A DNA stretch of 12,789 bases from contig DEPS01000021.1 in NCBI GenBank assembly GCA_002358875.1, positions 2,596-15,384 on the forward strand. Direction: 5' to 3'. Position numbers and translations under genes: made by a program. How positions within the stretch are numbered: position 1 is the stretch's first letter; each line of letters begins with the position of its first letter. Shown here in pieces: positions 6,876 to 12,789 of this stretch. The notes beneath the pieces were generated by a model. The model was given only the letters and a program-made list of their open reading frames with translations, had not been told where the DNA came from and made no database searches. This DNA comes from Lachnospiraceae bacterium UBA3386. GTDB lineage: Bacteria; Bacillota; Clostridia; Lachnospirales; Lachnospiraceae.

Positions 6876-6963
6876 ATGTTGTTTTCCCTCCTGCCGGAAT
6901 CACTGTCTCACTCGTTACTGTTTTTCCCCCTCCTGAGGGCATAAACATTAACTCTCGCTCATC

Positions 6964-6985
6964 TCCGGCGGTTTTTCGGGCCGGA
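6964..6985. other. Inverted repeat between cobD and cbiC
   Basis: TCCGGC and GCCGGA form a 6-bp stem with a 10-nt loop in the 144-bp gap between cobD and cbiC. A TTTT run follows only on the plus strand, where no gene is seen. On the minus strand it may be an RNA processing or stability element, or nothing. Confidence 0.25.
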
Positions 6986-7019
6986 TTTTCTGAAATACGG
7001 ACAGTTCCTGACTGGATGT

Positions 7020-8156
7020 TTACATGCAGACTATTTCCTTCAGAGCCTGCAAAAAAACATCATTTTCCTCCGGCCGCTTTATGGCAGCGCGGTAATAACC
7101 CTGTCCAAGCCCGGGATAATTGCTGCAGTCGCGGATCAGGATCCCCTTTTCCAGAAGCGCCGAGGCCAGTGCCGGATGCTCCGCGCCCAAATCTCCACTG
7201 TCAGCCATCTTCCCGAGTCCTTTTACAGGATCTACAGAAAAAAATATAAAATTCGCTTCTCCTAAAAAGACAGTAAAGCCCATTGACTCAAGTGCCCATG
7301 TCATTCTCAGCCTTTCCGAACAGATCAGTTCCCGGGCTTTCTCCATATAGGGTCCCGCTTCTTCCAGAGCAGCCAGTCCCACCGACTGCGCCAGTCCCGA
7401 AACGTTCCATTCCGGCTGTTTTTCGTGGATCCTGCGAAGCAGTTCCCTGTCCTTAGCCATCAGATATCCCAGGCGGATGCCAGGCATTGCAAAACGCTTT
7501 GTAAATGCGTCCAGGACCAGCAGCCTGCTGCAGCCGGTATTGCTGTCCTCTCCTGCCAGAAATCTGTGCATGGTCCGCCGCTGTTCATCCCGGGCAAACC
7601 CCAGAAAGCACTCATCCACCATCAGCCAGATCTTTTTCTCCTCGCAGGTCTTTGCAATCTTTTCCAAAAGTGAAGGATCGATCAGGTTTCCCACCGGATT
7701 GGCGGGCGAACAGAGGATGACCATTTCCTCTCCCTCTGCTTCTTTTATTCTTCCCGGTCTTTCCAGCTCCTCCAGAAACCTTTCTGTCAAAGCAAAGTTT
7801 TCTTCCCGGCGCAGCATGTGATAGCTGATCTTTGCCCCGCAGTTCTCAGCCGCCCTGCGATAACCTGAAAAAGACGGCGCAGTCAGGACGACCCGGTTCG
7901 GCCGAATCGTCCTCAGCGCTGTCTCGATCAGTTCGGAAGCTCCGTTTCCGCACAGGATTTTCTCAGACGGAAGTCCCGTAAAGACTGCCAGAGCCTGCCG
8001 GAGCCTTGAACATTCCTGGTCAGGATACCTTTCCAGTATCTCCCGGGATCCGGCCAGCCGCCGCAAGACCGCTTGCGGGAGGCCGAGCGGATTAATATTG
8101 ATCGAAAAATCGTACAAAATATGCTTATTTCCGTATATCTCTCCGCCATGGAGCAT
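7020..8156 (-). CDS. cobD: L-threonine-O-3-phosphate decarboxylase (CobD), PLP-dependent, aminotransferase fold
   Basis: PLP enzyme that converts L-threonine phosphate to (R)-1-aminopropan-2-yl phosphate, the linker of the cobalamin nucleotide loop. From the chosen start it has 378 residues. Seen: N-terminal HGG, YDFSININPLGLP (CobD-typical DFSxNxNPLG), RYPD, GNGASELI (70-77), SPANPVGN (150-157, instead of NPNNPTG), VDECFLGF (180-187, Asp181 for the PLP nitrogen) and DAFTKRFAMPGIRLGY with Lys220 as Schiff-base lysine. Two in-frame ATGs exist. The one at 8165 starts only 1 nt after GAGGTG, too close, while the one at 8156 is about 10 nt away, so 8156 is preferred. Histidinol-phosphate aminotransferases are close relatives, but the N-terminus and neighbours favour CobD. 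A strong hairpin precedes it. Confidence 0.9.
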   Translation of the reverse strand: MLHGGEIYGNKHILYDFSININPLGLPQAVLRRLAGSREILERYPDQECSRLRQALAVFTGLPSEKILCGNGASELIETALRTIRPNRVVLTAPSFSGYRRAAENCGAKISYHMLRREENFALTERFLEELERPGRIKEAEGEEMVILCSPANPVGNLIDPSLLEKIAKTCEEKKIWLMVDECFLGFARDEQRRTMHRFLAGEDSNTGCSRLLVLDAFTKRFAMPGIRLGYLMAKDRELLRRIHEKQPEWNVSGLAQSVGLAALEEAGPYMEKARELICSERLRMTWALESMGFTVFLGEANFIFFSVDPVKGLGKMADSGDLGAEHPALASALLEKGILIRDCSNYPGLGQGYYRAAIKRPEENDVFLQALKEIVCM

Positions 8157-8174
8157 ATAATTCATTCACCTCTA

Positions 8175-8205
8175 TAAAAGCAACACCAGCCACAGGCCGG
8201 TGCTG
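8175..8205 (-). terminator. Strong hairpin with short U-tract directly upstream of cobD
   Basis: On the minus strand CAGCACCGGCC (8205-8195) pairs with GGCTGGTGTTG (8191-8181): 11 bp with two G-U pairs and a 3-nt loop, followed by CTTTTA. The cobD ribosome binding site begins a few bases later. An alternative GC stem, GGCCGG (8218-8213) with CCGGCC (8200-8195), would break this hairpin. It may act as an attenuator or as an mRNA processing and stability element between the NUDIX gene and cobD. The U-tract is short, so full termination is doubtful. Confidence 0.5.
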
Positions 8206-8287
8206 CCGTCTGCCGGCCAGCTTTTTTTAGAAGCCTGACCGGCATATCATCAGGAAAACCGGCATACAGACTGCAGGCCGGGTTTAC

Positions 8288-8310
8288 TGCGCGGTGAAAA
8301 TCACTGCGCA
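8288..8310 (-). other. Hairpin overlapping the NUDIX gene stop codon
   Basis: TGCGC-A-GTGA (8310-8301) pairs with TCAC-C-GCGCA (8297-8288) around a 3-nt loop: nine pairs and one mismatch. The stop codon lies in the stem. No U-tract follows, so it may protect the upstream mRNA rather than terminate it. Confidence 0.45.
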
Positions 8311-8711
8311 AAAGCCTGCCTTCTCTCAATTTCCTCAATCACCAGCACATCAGCAGGAAGCCAGTTCACCTGGCGCAGATCGCTCAGCGGCAGCCACTTC
8401 GCCGCCTCATGTTCCAGGAGCCTCAGTTCGCCCTCTATGATCCTGCACCAGAAGCAGTCCATTACAAGGTGAAACTCGGGATAATCATATTCCACTCTTG
8501 TCAGAAATGACTCTACCGATATTTCCGTGTCCAGCTCCTCCCTGATCTCACGGGCCAGGGCTTTTTGCGGCGTCTCGCCGGCTTTCACTTTTCCTCCGGG
8601 AAATTCCCACCAGTCCTTATATTCCCCGTATCCTCTCTGCGTGGCAAAGACCAGATCGTCCCTTCGGATCAGTGCAGCCACTACCTTAATTTGTTTTCTT
8701 TCCATATTCAT
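8301..8711 (-). CDS. NUDIX hydrolase (MutT-like (d)NTP pyrophosphohydrolase)
   Basis: Small cytoplasmic hydrolase of nucleoside diphosphate derivatives, 136 residues. The Nudix box is clear: Gly40-x5-Glu46-x7-REIREEL (54-60), with Asp61 where Gly is usual. It is preceded by WWEFPGGKV, as in MutT-type 8-oxo-dGTP or CTP pyrophosphohydrolases, and the start IKVVAALIRRDDLVFATQR also fits that group. The ATG lies 6 nt after the cbiK stop without a clear ribosome binding site, so coupled translation is likely; a second ATG two codons in is equally possible. Its substrate and link to cobalamin are unknown. General nucleotide-pool cleaning is the default reading. Confidence 0.92.
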   Translation of the reverse strand: MNMERKQIKVVAALIRRDDLVFATQRGYGEYKDWWEFPGGKVKAGETPQKALAREIREELDTEISVESFLTRVEYDYPEFHLVMDCFWCRIIEGELRLLEHEAAKWLPLSDLRQVNWLPADVLVIEEIERRQAFAQ

Positions 8712-8717
8712 TTTTTA

Positions 8718-10505
8718 TCATTCAACAGCAGCGGGATCGGATACCCTGACCTTATGGTCATACCATTTTCCCTTTGTACCTACCAGAGCACAGTCAAATT
8801 CCTCGCCGATGGCGGGAACGGGAATGTCAAAGCCATTTACAGTCTCTTTTGTTCCGTCGCTGTAGGTCACTTCATCCTCGGAAGGCATGAGAAGCTCCGC
8901 TCCCTCCTTCTGAGCATCTTCGGCAGTACCGACAAAGAGGTTGACGATATTTTTAGATGTCAGGCTGACATGGATGGTCATCTTTCCGTCCTTTACGGTC
9001 AGAATGCCTTTGCCGTCCTTTGCCTCATTAACATGGAACATACTGCCGTCTGTCGTAAATGACGCAGTATAGGTGCCGTCCGCAAGCGCTGTATCGCTGT
9101 CCGCTGCGCCCGCTGATGAATCGGGTTCTGCCGCGAGCACTGCCGCAGTGTGTGCTTTATAAATTTCGCTTATTGCAGGGATCCTTCCAAGTCCCGCGAT
9201 CTGAGTCTCGACGGTCTCAAAGCTTCCGTCCGCCGTGAACCTGCTCTTCCAGGAATCCTCATCGTCGCCTGCCATGTCGTTATTGGCATGGTCTCCCGCG
9301 ACCACCATAAGAGGCCTGAGGATGACTTTTTTAAATCCGCCTTCCTGAACTTTTTCAATGATGGCGTCGCATGCGGTCTCCTCCGGCTCACCTTCCACGG
9401 TCCCGACATAAACATTGGTATAAGCCAGGGCATCCATCTGCTTCTGCATCTGGCTGTAGGCCACCTTTGCGGCATGCGCCGTGCCGTGTCCCATCAGGAC
9501 CAGGGCAGTTCCGTCCTCCGCCGCTGCCGCCGCGTCGGCATAGCCTGCATCCTCCATAGCCTGAGCCACAACAGCTTTAGCCACAGCCTCCTTATCCTCG
9601 TTGATCACAGAGGCGTCAACAACTGCTTCGCCCAGAAGAGGTTCCGCGATGCGGACAGACTCAAAATTACCCGCTGCCGCCTGAACCGTTGCAGCCAGAT
9701 CATCATATTCCGCTCCGTGCATCAGGTGTGTAGGCTGCAGGACAAGGTTTTTCACCCCGTTGTTTTTTGCCCGCGCAAGCGCCTGCTCTACATTGTCGAT
9801 CTTTTCGCCGTCCCTGGCCTGGATGTGATTGATAATGATCTGTGAGGTGAAGGCTCTGCGCACGGACCAGTCAGGATTTGCCTGCTGCAGCGCCGCTTCG
9901 ATCCCTCCGATGTCCCGGGCCCGGCTCTCGTTAAAAGAGGTTCCAAAGCTCACGACAAGCAGTTCATTCTCTCCGATCTCATCCGCATTGAGCGGATCGT
10001 CCGCCGAGGCATCACCCGTGTCGCGTCCGAAATAATCGGGATCTGCTTCCTCACCCTGCACAAGGGCCTTCTGCTCATCTGTCAGGGCATCCCATCCCGC
10101 TCTTGCCGCTTCAATCTGCATATCTGTTTCCTCTGTCCACTCCTGCACATATATAGCGTCGATCAGAGCCGCCACAGCATCTGCCGCCTCCTGATCCGTC
10201 TGCGCCGCGGCAGTATTTCCCGTATCACCTGCATCTGCCTGATTGTCCTTAGCCGCTAAAGCCTCTTCCAGGGTTCCTTCTGCAGCGGAGGATTCTTCCT
10301 GTTTCAGTTCTTCTGAAGAATCTGCTTTCTGCCCTTGTTCTCCGGTATTTTCCTTTTGCTTTTCCTCTGCCGCGGAAGCCTCCTGCTTTTCCTGTGTTTC
10401 GCTGCCGGAGCCTGCGTCAGTGCCGGAACTGCTGGTCCCGCAGCCGACAGTCAGCGTGCCCGCAAGGACCGCCGCCAATACCATAGCCGCCAGTTTCTTT
10501 TTCAT
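8718..10505 (-). CDS. cbiK: Lipid-anchored sirohydrochlorin cobaltochelatase (CbiK-type) with extra N- and C-terminal regions
   Basis: CbiK inserts Co2+ into sirohydrochlorin in the anaerobic B12 pathway. This 595-residue form has a signal peptide, MKKKLAAMVL onward, with lipobox-like LTVGC (Cys22), so it should sit outside the membrane. A Ser/Glu/Lys/Ala-rich linker (about 23-100) follows. Next comes a helical segment VAALIDAI...DALTDEQKALV (111-149) of a kind seen in surface proteins, then the chelatase domain (about 181-460). Chelatase motifs: LLVVSFGTSFNESR, RRAFTSQIIINHI, QPTHLMHGAEYDDL, MGHG (His340), GTVEGEP (Glu371) and VVAGDHANNDMAGDDEDSWK (His406); His340, Glu371 and His406 fit the known cobalt ligands. 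A beta-rich C-terminal domain (about 471-590, DGTYTASF to KWYDHKV) is added. The start at 10505 has AGGAG 8 nt upstream. It is controlled by the cobalamin riboswitch. Confidence 0.9.
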   Translation of the reverse strand: MKKKLAAMVLAAVLAGTLTVGCGTSSSGTDAGSGSETQEKQEASAAEEKQKENTGEQGQKADSSEELKQEESSAAEGTLEEALAAKDNQADAGDTGNTAAAQTDQEAADAVAALIDAIYVQEWTEETDMQIEAARAGWDALTDEQKALVQGEEADPDYFGRDTGDASADDPLNADEIGENELLVVSFGTSFNESRARDIGGIEAALQQANPDWSVRRAFTSQIIINHIQARDGEKIDNVEQALARAKNNGVKNLVLQPTHLMHGAEYDDLAATVQAAAGNFESVRIAEPLLGEAVVDASVINEDKEAVAKAVVAQAMEDAGYADAAAAAEDGTALVLMGHGTAHAAKVAYSQMQKQMDALAYTNVYVGTVEGEPEETACDAIIEKVQEGGFKKVILRPLMVVAGDHANNDMAGDDEDSWKSRFTADGSFETVETQIAGLGRIPAISEIYKAHTAAVLAAEPDSSAGAADSDTALADGTYTASFTTDGSMFHVNEAKDGKGILTVKDGKMTIHVSLTSKNIVNLFVGTAEDAQKEGAELLMPSEDEVTYSDGTKETVNGFDIPVPAIGEEFDCALVGTKGKWYDHKVRVSDPAAVE

Positions 10506-10729
10506 GCTGTCTCTCCTTTCGTGCCGCGCTCCCGCCGGGCCTCCTCGAGCCCGCTTAACGGTTCCGCATGATGATGGTGATACCGATCCCCTGATTTTTA
10601 AATCACCGGACCCGTTCACGGAAGCACAAAAGCGGCAGCTGATCACCACGCCTTCCATTAGATGCTTCATTTTTACGAAGCCACAGACGTTTTAAGACGA
10701 TGAACAGTTGCCAAACAACGATATTCTCT
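10506..10729 (-). other. Long 5' leader between the cobalamin riboswitch and cbiK (expression platform)
   Basis: 224 nt lie between the aptamer and the cbiK ATG. No hairpin with a U-tract is seen, so control may be translational. Seen: GTTG/CAAC and CTTC/GAAG small hairpins, GGTGAT near 10,605 able to pair with ATCACC about 20 nt later, and a CGGGC/GCCCG stem (about 10,535-10,555) with GAGGAG in its loop shortly before the true AGGAG. The leader is open in frame with cbiK from an ATG at 10670, but that extension has no ribosome binding site or signal peptide. Confidence 0.5.
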
Positions 10730-10937
10730 GAAGGATACAGGCAGGTCTCCTGGCTCATGGCTAAGGCCTTTCCCGGCCTTCCCGGCATTTTTTTGATCAT
10801 TTGTGCCAGTGGCATATCGGGACTCCCGGCTGCTTATAAAAGGCAGCCTGCCATTTACAGTTGCGGGACAGCGCAGGACTTTCACCTGCTTCCCTTTTCA
10901 CCCTCCCCCCTGACGCGGGACGGCACCTGCATCCTTC
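10730..10937 (-). promoter_or_regulatory. Cobalamin (adenosylcobalamin-type, class I) riboswitch aptamer
   Basis: Complete aptamer on the minus strand. The B12 box AGCCAGGAGACCTGCC spans 10755-10740. The conserved core, with GCAGGTGAAAGTCCTGC then GCTGTCCCGCAACTGTAA, spans 10889-10855, and GCCACTGGC lies near 10805-10813. P1 closes with 12 pairs: GAAGGATGCAGG (10937-10926) with CCTGTATCCTTC (10741-10730), one of them G-U. Binding of coenzyme B12 should lower expression of the downstream gene cluster, starting with cbiK. The switch type (termination or translation) is not clear from the leader. Confidence 0.96.
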
Positions 10938-11000
10938 TCAGGAACAGTCTGCTGTTATCAATAACGACAAAACAAAATAGCTCTGTCTTTTACAATATAT

Positions 11001-11015
11001 GATCAGCAGCTGATC
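11001..11015. promoter_or_regulatory. Perfect dyad just downstream of the cbiK promoter (operator candidate)
   Basis: GATCAGC-A-GCTGATC is a perfect 7-bp inverted repeat with one central base. It begins about 4 nt after the predicted transcription start (near 11,019), a typical position for a repressor operator. As RNA its 1-nt loop cannot form fully, so DNA binding is the more natural reading. The regulator is unknown. Confidence 0.45.
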
Positions 11016-11025
11016 CTGAATACAC

Positions 11026-11054
11026 ATTATATTGCCTTTTGAATAAAAAGTCAT
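11026..11054 (-). promoter_or_regulatory. Sigma-A-type promoter of the cbiK riboswitch transcript
   Basis: On the minus strand -10 TATAAT (11031-11026) lies 17 bp after ATGACT (11054-11049, four of six matches to TTGACA). Initiation near 11,019 would leave about 80 nt before the riboswitch P1 stem. An alternative -35 TTTACA with a poorer -10 TTTATT overlaps it, 17 bp apart, starting inside the nearer 18-bp repeat. Confidence 0.55.
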
Positions 11055-11097
11055 CAGTATATCCTGTAAAGGTGGAAAACAGTATATCCTGTAAAGG
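11055..11097. repeat. Two 18-bp direct repeats directly upstream of the cbiK promoter
   Basis: CAGTATATCCTGTAAAGG occurs at 11055-11072 and again, identical, at 11080-11097, 25 bp apart. Each holds an imperfect dyad CAGTATATCCTG. The nearer copy touches the -35 element, which suits paired activator or repressor sites. A recent local duplication with no function is the alternative. Confidence 0.9.
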
Positions 11098-11098
11098 C

Positions 11099-11130
11099 AA
11101 AAAAGCAGGGGCTCATATACAGCCCCTGCT
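11099..11130 (-). terminator. Strong bidirectional intrinsic terminator
   Basis: AGCAGGGGCT (11104-11113) pairs perfectly with AGCCCCTGCT (11121-11130) around a 7-nt loop. On the minus strand a T6 run (11104-11099) follows and ends the transcript of the 97-residue protein gene. On the plus strand CTTTATTATTT follows, a weaker tail. Confidence 0.88.
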
Positions 11131-11226
11131 CTTTATTATTTCAGATATTAATAACAATCAGTTATTTTGAACATTCAGATGATCAGATTTCGACATCCTA
11201 CCTTCAAAAATCTGCTTTGTATAAGA
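11131..11226. other. AT-rich stretch between the acidic membrane protein gene and the terminator
   Basis: 3' untranslated region of the leftward gene. I see no ORF, repeat or clear motif in it. Confidence 0.6.
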
Positions 11227-11520
11227 TCACTCTTCTTCAGACTTTTCTTCCTCGGCAGCCTCTTCTTTGGCCGCATCATCTTCGTCATCCTCGTCATCTT
11301 CGTCGAAGTCATCGAAATCCTCGTCGAAATCATCGTCATCATAGTCGTCGAAGTAGTCAGGTGTGAGGAAGCGGTAGACGGCATAGGCAATAAGCGCTAC
11401 GATAACGACTCCTCCAAGCAGGGCGAGACCCCAGATCAGCTTATTCTCTGTCTCTTCATTCTTAGCCTTGACCGCATCGATCAGTTCCTGAAATTTTGCC
11501 TTGGTAATTTCAATATACAT
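11227..11520 (-). CDS. Small single-pass membrane protein with highly acidic C-terminal tail
   Basis: Unrecognised family, 97 residues. An amphipathic N-terminal part (1-27: MYIEITKAKFQELIDAVKAK and on) precedes one hydrophobic segment (about 29-51, IWGLALLGGVVIVALIAYAV). After it come about 45 residues that are almost all Asp and Glu, with a few Phe, Tyr and Ala. By the positive-inside rule the charge pattern is ambiguous, since the tail is very acidic; an outside tail is the simpler guess. AGGAG lies 8 nt before the ATG. It follows the candidate 37-residue ORF and pcrA and ends in a strong terminator. The acidic tail could bind metal ions or basic proteins, but nothing shows this. Confidence 0.85.
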   Translation of the reverse strand: MYIEITKAKFQELIDAVKAKNEETENKLIWGLALLGGVVIVALIAYAVYRFLTPDYFDDYDDDDFDEDFDDFDEDDEDDEDDAAKEEAAEEEKSEEE

Positions 11521-11544
11521 TGCCTTTACTCCTTCCTGTACCTG

Positions 11545-11658
11545 TTATTTGACGCCGTTTCTCCAGCGCAGGGTGATGTTGTCCCGCCTTTTTTCCAAAT
11601 ATATGGAAACGGGCAGGCAGAGCTTTCGCGGGAGCACCTCCGGCGAATAAAATCCCAC
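11545..11658 (-). CDS. Candidate 37-residue small protein
   Basis: Small ORF from GTG at 11658 to TAA at 11545, reading (M)GFYSPEVLPRKLCL then PVSIYLEKRRDNITLRW and RNGVK. AGGAG lies 9 nt before the GTG, and a promoter-like TGGAAA-17-TATAGT lies just upstream. It is 24 bp before the next gene's ATG. It is basic, with no signal peptide or membrane segment. I do not recognise a family. It could be a real short protein, a leader ORF coupled to the 97-residue gene, or chance. A TTTCCA/TGGAAA inverted repeat lies inside it. Confidence 0.4.
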   Translation of the reverse strand: MGFYSPEVLPRKLCLPVSIYLEKRRDNITLRWRNGVK

Positions 11659-11687
11659 AGAGGTTTTCTCCTGTTTATACTGTTACT

Positions 11688-11716
11688 ACTATACCACCTG
11701 CGGGGTCTCTTTTCCA
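11688..11716 (-). promoter_or_regulatory. Possible promoter for the small ORF and acidic membrane protein
   Basis: Minus strand TATAGT (11693-11688) lies 17 bp after TGGAAA (11716-11711), four of six matches at the -35. It is in the gap after pcrA and 30 nt before the GTG start of the small ORF. Confidence 0.4.
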
Positions 11717-11718
11717 CT

Positions 11719-11750
11719 AAAAAAATCAAAAAATCACAGCTTCTGAAGCT
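11719..11750 (-). terminator. Weak terminator-like element at the pcrA stop codon
   Basis: AGCTT and AAGCT (11750-11738) form a 5-bp stem over the last codons of pcrA. It is followed after a few bases by two T-runs (T6 and T7). The stem is short, so termination would be partial at best. Confidence 0.3.
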
Positions 11751-12789
11751 TCGCGAATCCTGCATACATGATTTTCTGACCGCACTCATCAAACTGAACG
11801 GTGACTTTGTAGTCTCTGGGTGACTTTTCTATTTCCATTACAACACCTTCTCCGAATTTGATATGGCGGACCCTGTCCCCGGTGGAATAATCCGGTGCCT
11901 TTGGGGCGGGCATGCCTTTGGTCAGGGAAGAAAGACTTCCCGACCCTGCCCCGGAGACTTTTGCAATGAAAGGCTTTTTCTCCTCCTGAGTGTGGGGCTT
12001 AACATAAATGGCTTTCGGGCGGCTGCGCAGAACGGGCTGTTTCAGGGATCCTGTTTTCCCTGATTCAGCTGTCCCGGAGGAGCCCGTCACAAGGCCTGAG
12101 CCCGTCCCAAGACCTGAGCCTTTCCTCAAAGCTGAGTCCGTTCCCGAACCATAACCTGTCCTTAATCCTGAGCCCTGGCTGCCGGCTTTGCCTGTAAGTC
12201 CTGCTCCACCCGCTTTTCCTGTAAAACCTGTACCTGTAGAAATGCCGTCCGCTTTTCCTGAAAAATTTCTGTCTGACTCAAAAATGTCTGATTTGCTTAA
12301 ACTCCGGTCTCCTGCATTTAAGCCTGTACGTACCCTGCGGGACCTGGAGCCGTCTTCGGTAATGTTTTCCGGTATTTCCGCAAGGAAACGGCTCATGGGG
12401 TTGTAGCGGAATTCCCCGCGGACCATTCGCGACCGTGCGCAGGTCAGGGTGAGGTCGTCCATTGCCCTGGTAATGCCCACGTAAGCCAGGCGCCGCTCTT
12501 CTGCGATGCTCTCCGGATCGAAGTCCTGCAGCGACTGATAGCTCGGGAAAATGTTCTCTTCAAGGCCAGTGATATAGACATGGGGAAACTCCAGTCCCTT
12601 GGCGCTGTGTAGTGTCATGAGCAGAACCCGGTCGTCAGATTCTTCCATGGAATCGATATCCGCAACAAGGGCAACGTCCTCCAGGAAACCGGAAAGATCC
12701 GCCTCCTCATCTGCCTCCTGCATTCGTTTTTCGTAATCGGCAATCTTGCTGACAAGCTCCCCGACATTGTCCGCCCTGTCTTCCGCGTC
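11734..12789 (-). CDS. pcrA: ATP-dependent DNA helicase PcrA/UvrD, C-terminal part (5' end beyond window)
   Basis: Superfamily 1A 3'-5' DNA helicase acting in repair and in clearing replication and transcription conflicts. The frame is open to the right edge, giving 351 C-terminal residues. Seen: DDRVLLMTLHSAKGLEFPHV (motif V region) with YITGLEENIFPS, then EERRLAYVGITRAMDDLTLTCA (motif VI, with the arginine that contacts ATP). Next is a Gly/Ser/Thr/Lys-rich linker of roughly 130 residues with repeated GKAG, GTGSGL and similar stretches. The end is GDRVRHIKFGEGVVMEIE to YAGFAKLQKL, the Tudor-like domain that binds RNA polymerase in PcrA proteins. The linker is unusually long and simple. Helicase call is firm. 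Confidence 0.95.
   Translation of the reverse strand, partial: DAEDRADNVGELVSKIADYEKRMQEADEEADLSGFLEDVALVADIDSMEESDDRVLLMTLHSAKGLEFPHVYITGLEENIFPSYQSLQDFDPESIAEERRLAYVGITRAMDDLTLTCARSRMVRGEFRYNPMSRFLAEIPENITEDGSRSRRVRTGLNAGDRSLSKSDIFESDRNFSGKADGISTGTGFTGKAGGAGLTGKAGSQGSGLRTGYGSGTDSALRKGSGLGTGSGLVTGSSGTAESGKTGSLKQPVLRSRPKAIYVKPHTQEEKKPFIAKVSGAGSGSLSSLTKGMPAPKAPDYSTGDRVRHIKFGEGVVMEIEKSPRDYKVTVQFDECGQKIMYAGFAKLQKL

Noticed and set aside
6841..6948. 35-residue minus-strand ORF before cbiC with two GGGK-like stretches
   Set aside because: The Gly-rich stretches come from two purine-rich ribosome-binding-like sequences, it overlaps the cbiC start out of frame, and it has no good binding site of its own.
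8166..8300. Second cobalamin riboswitch before cobD
   Set aside because: The gap is structured, but it has no B12 box and none of the conserved core seen at 10730-10937.
10506..10670. In-frame 55-codon N-terminal extension of CbiK from an ATG at 10670
   Set aside because: It would bury the signal peptide, has no ribosome binding site, and lies in the riboswitch leader. The start at 10505 has AGGAG 8 nt upstream and begins with a lipoprotein signal.

Overview
The window reads as a low-GC Gram-positive Clostridia chromosome, most likely Lachnospiraceae. This is inferred from the AGGAG-type ribosome binding sites, the lipoprotein signal on a CbiK homologue, a class I cobalamin riboswitch, and a PcrA-type helicase next to a small acidic membrane protein. 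Every gene I can support lies on the minus strand, so the biological order runs from the right edge to the left edge.

Right part (about 11,230-12,789): the C-terminal part of a PcrA/UvrD helicase with a long Gly/Ser/Thr-rich linker, then a candidate 37-residue small ORF with its own promoter and ribosome binding site, then a 97-residue single-pass membrane protein with a very acidic tail. A strong bidirectional intrinsic terminator (11,099-11,130) closes this unit.

Centre (about 10,500-11,100): a regulatory block. It holds two 18-bp direct repeats 25 bp apart, a sigma-A-like promoter, a perfect 7-1-7 dyad just after the predicted start site, and a complete class I cobalamin riboswitch. A 224-nt leader follows, leading into a lipid-anchored CbiK-type cobaltochelatase.

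Left part (1-10,505): a cobalamin-related cluster on the minus strand. In order of transcription it holds exported cbiK, a NUDIX hydrolase, cobD-type threonine-phosphate decarboxylase, cbiC, four 41-bp tandem repeats, a MATE transporter, a PncA-type nicotinamidase, cobU, a degenerate second CobU-like gene, a cobC-type phosphatase, a FecCD/BtuC-type permease, and a BtuD-type ATPase cut by the window edge. The genes cover corrin-ring steps (CbiK, CbiC), the aminopropanol linker (CobD), lower-ligand assembly (CobU, CobC, possibly nicotinate supply through PncA) and corrinoid or metal-complex uptake (permease and ATPase). No cobS, cbiB, cobT or substrate-binding protein gene lies inside the window.

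The cluster seems to be subdivided. There is a strong hairpin before cobD, a promoter plus terminator-like hairpin before the CobU-like gene, and a weak terminator plus promoter before the transporter genes. The most unusual points are the surface-anchored chelatase with extra N- and C-terminal regions, the CobU paralogue with a damaged P-loop occupying the place where cobS often sits, and the 41-bp repeat array made from the 3' end of cbiC.
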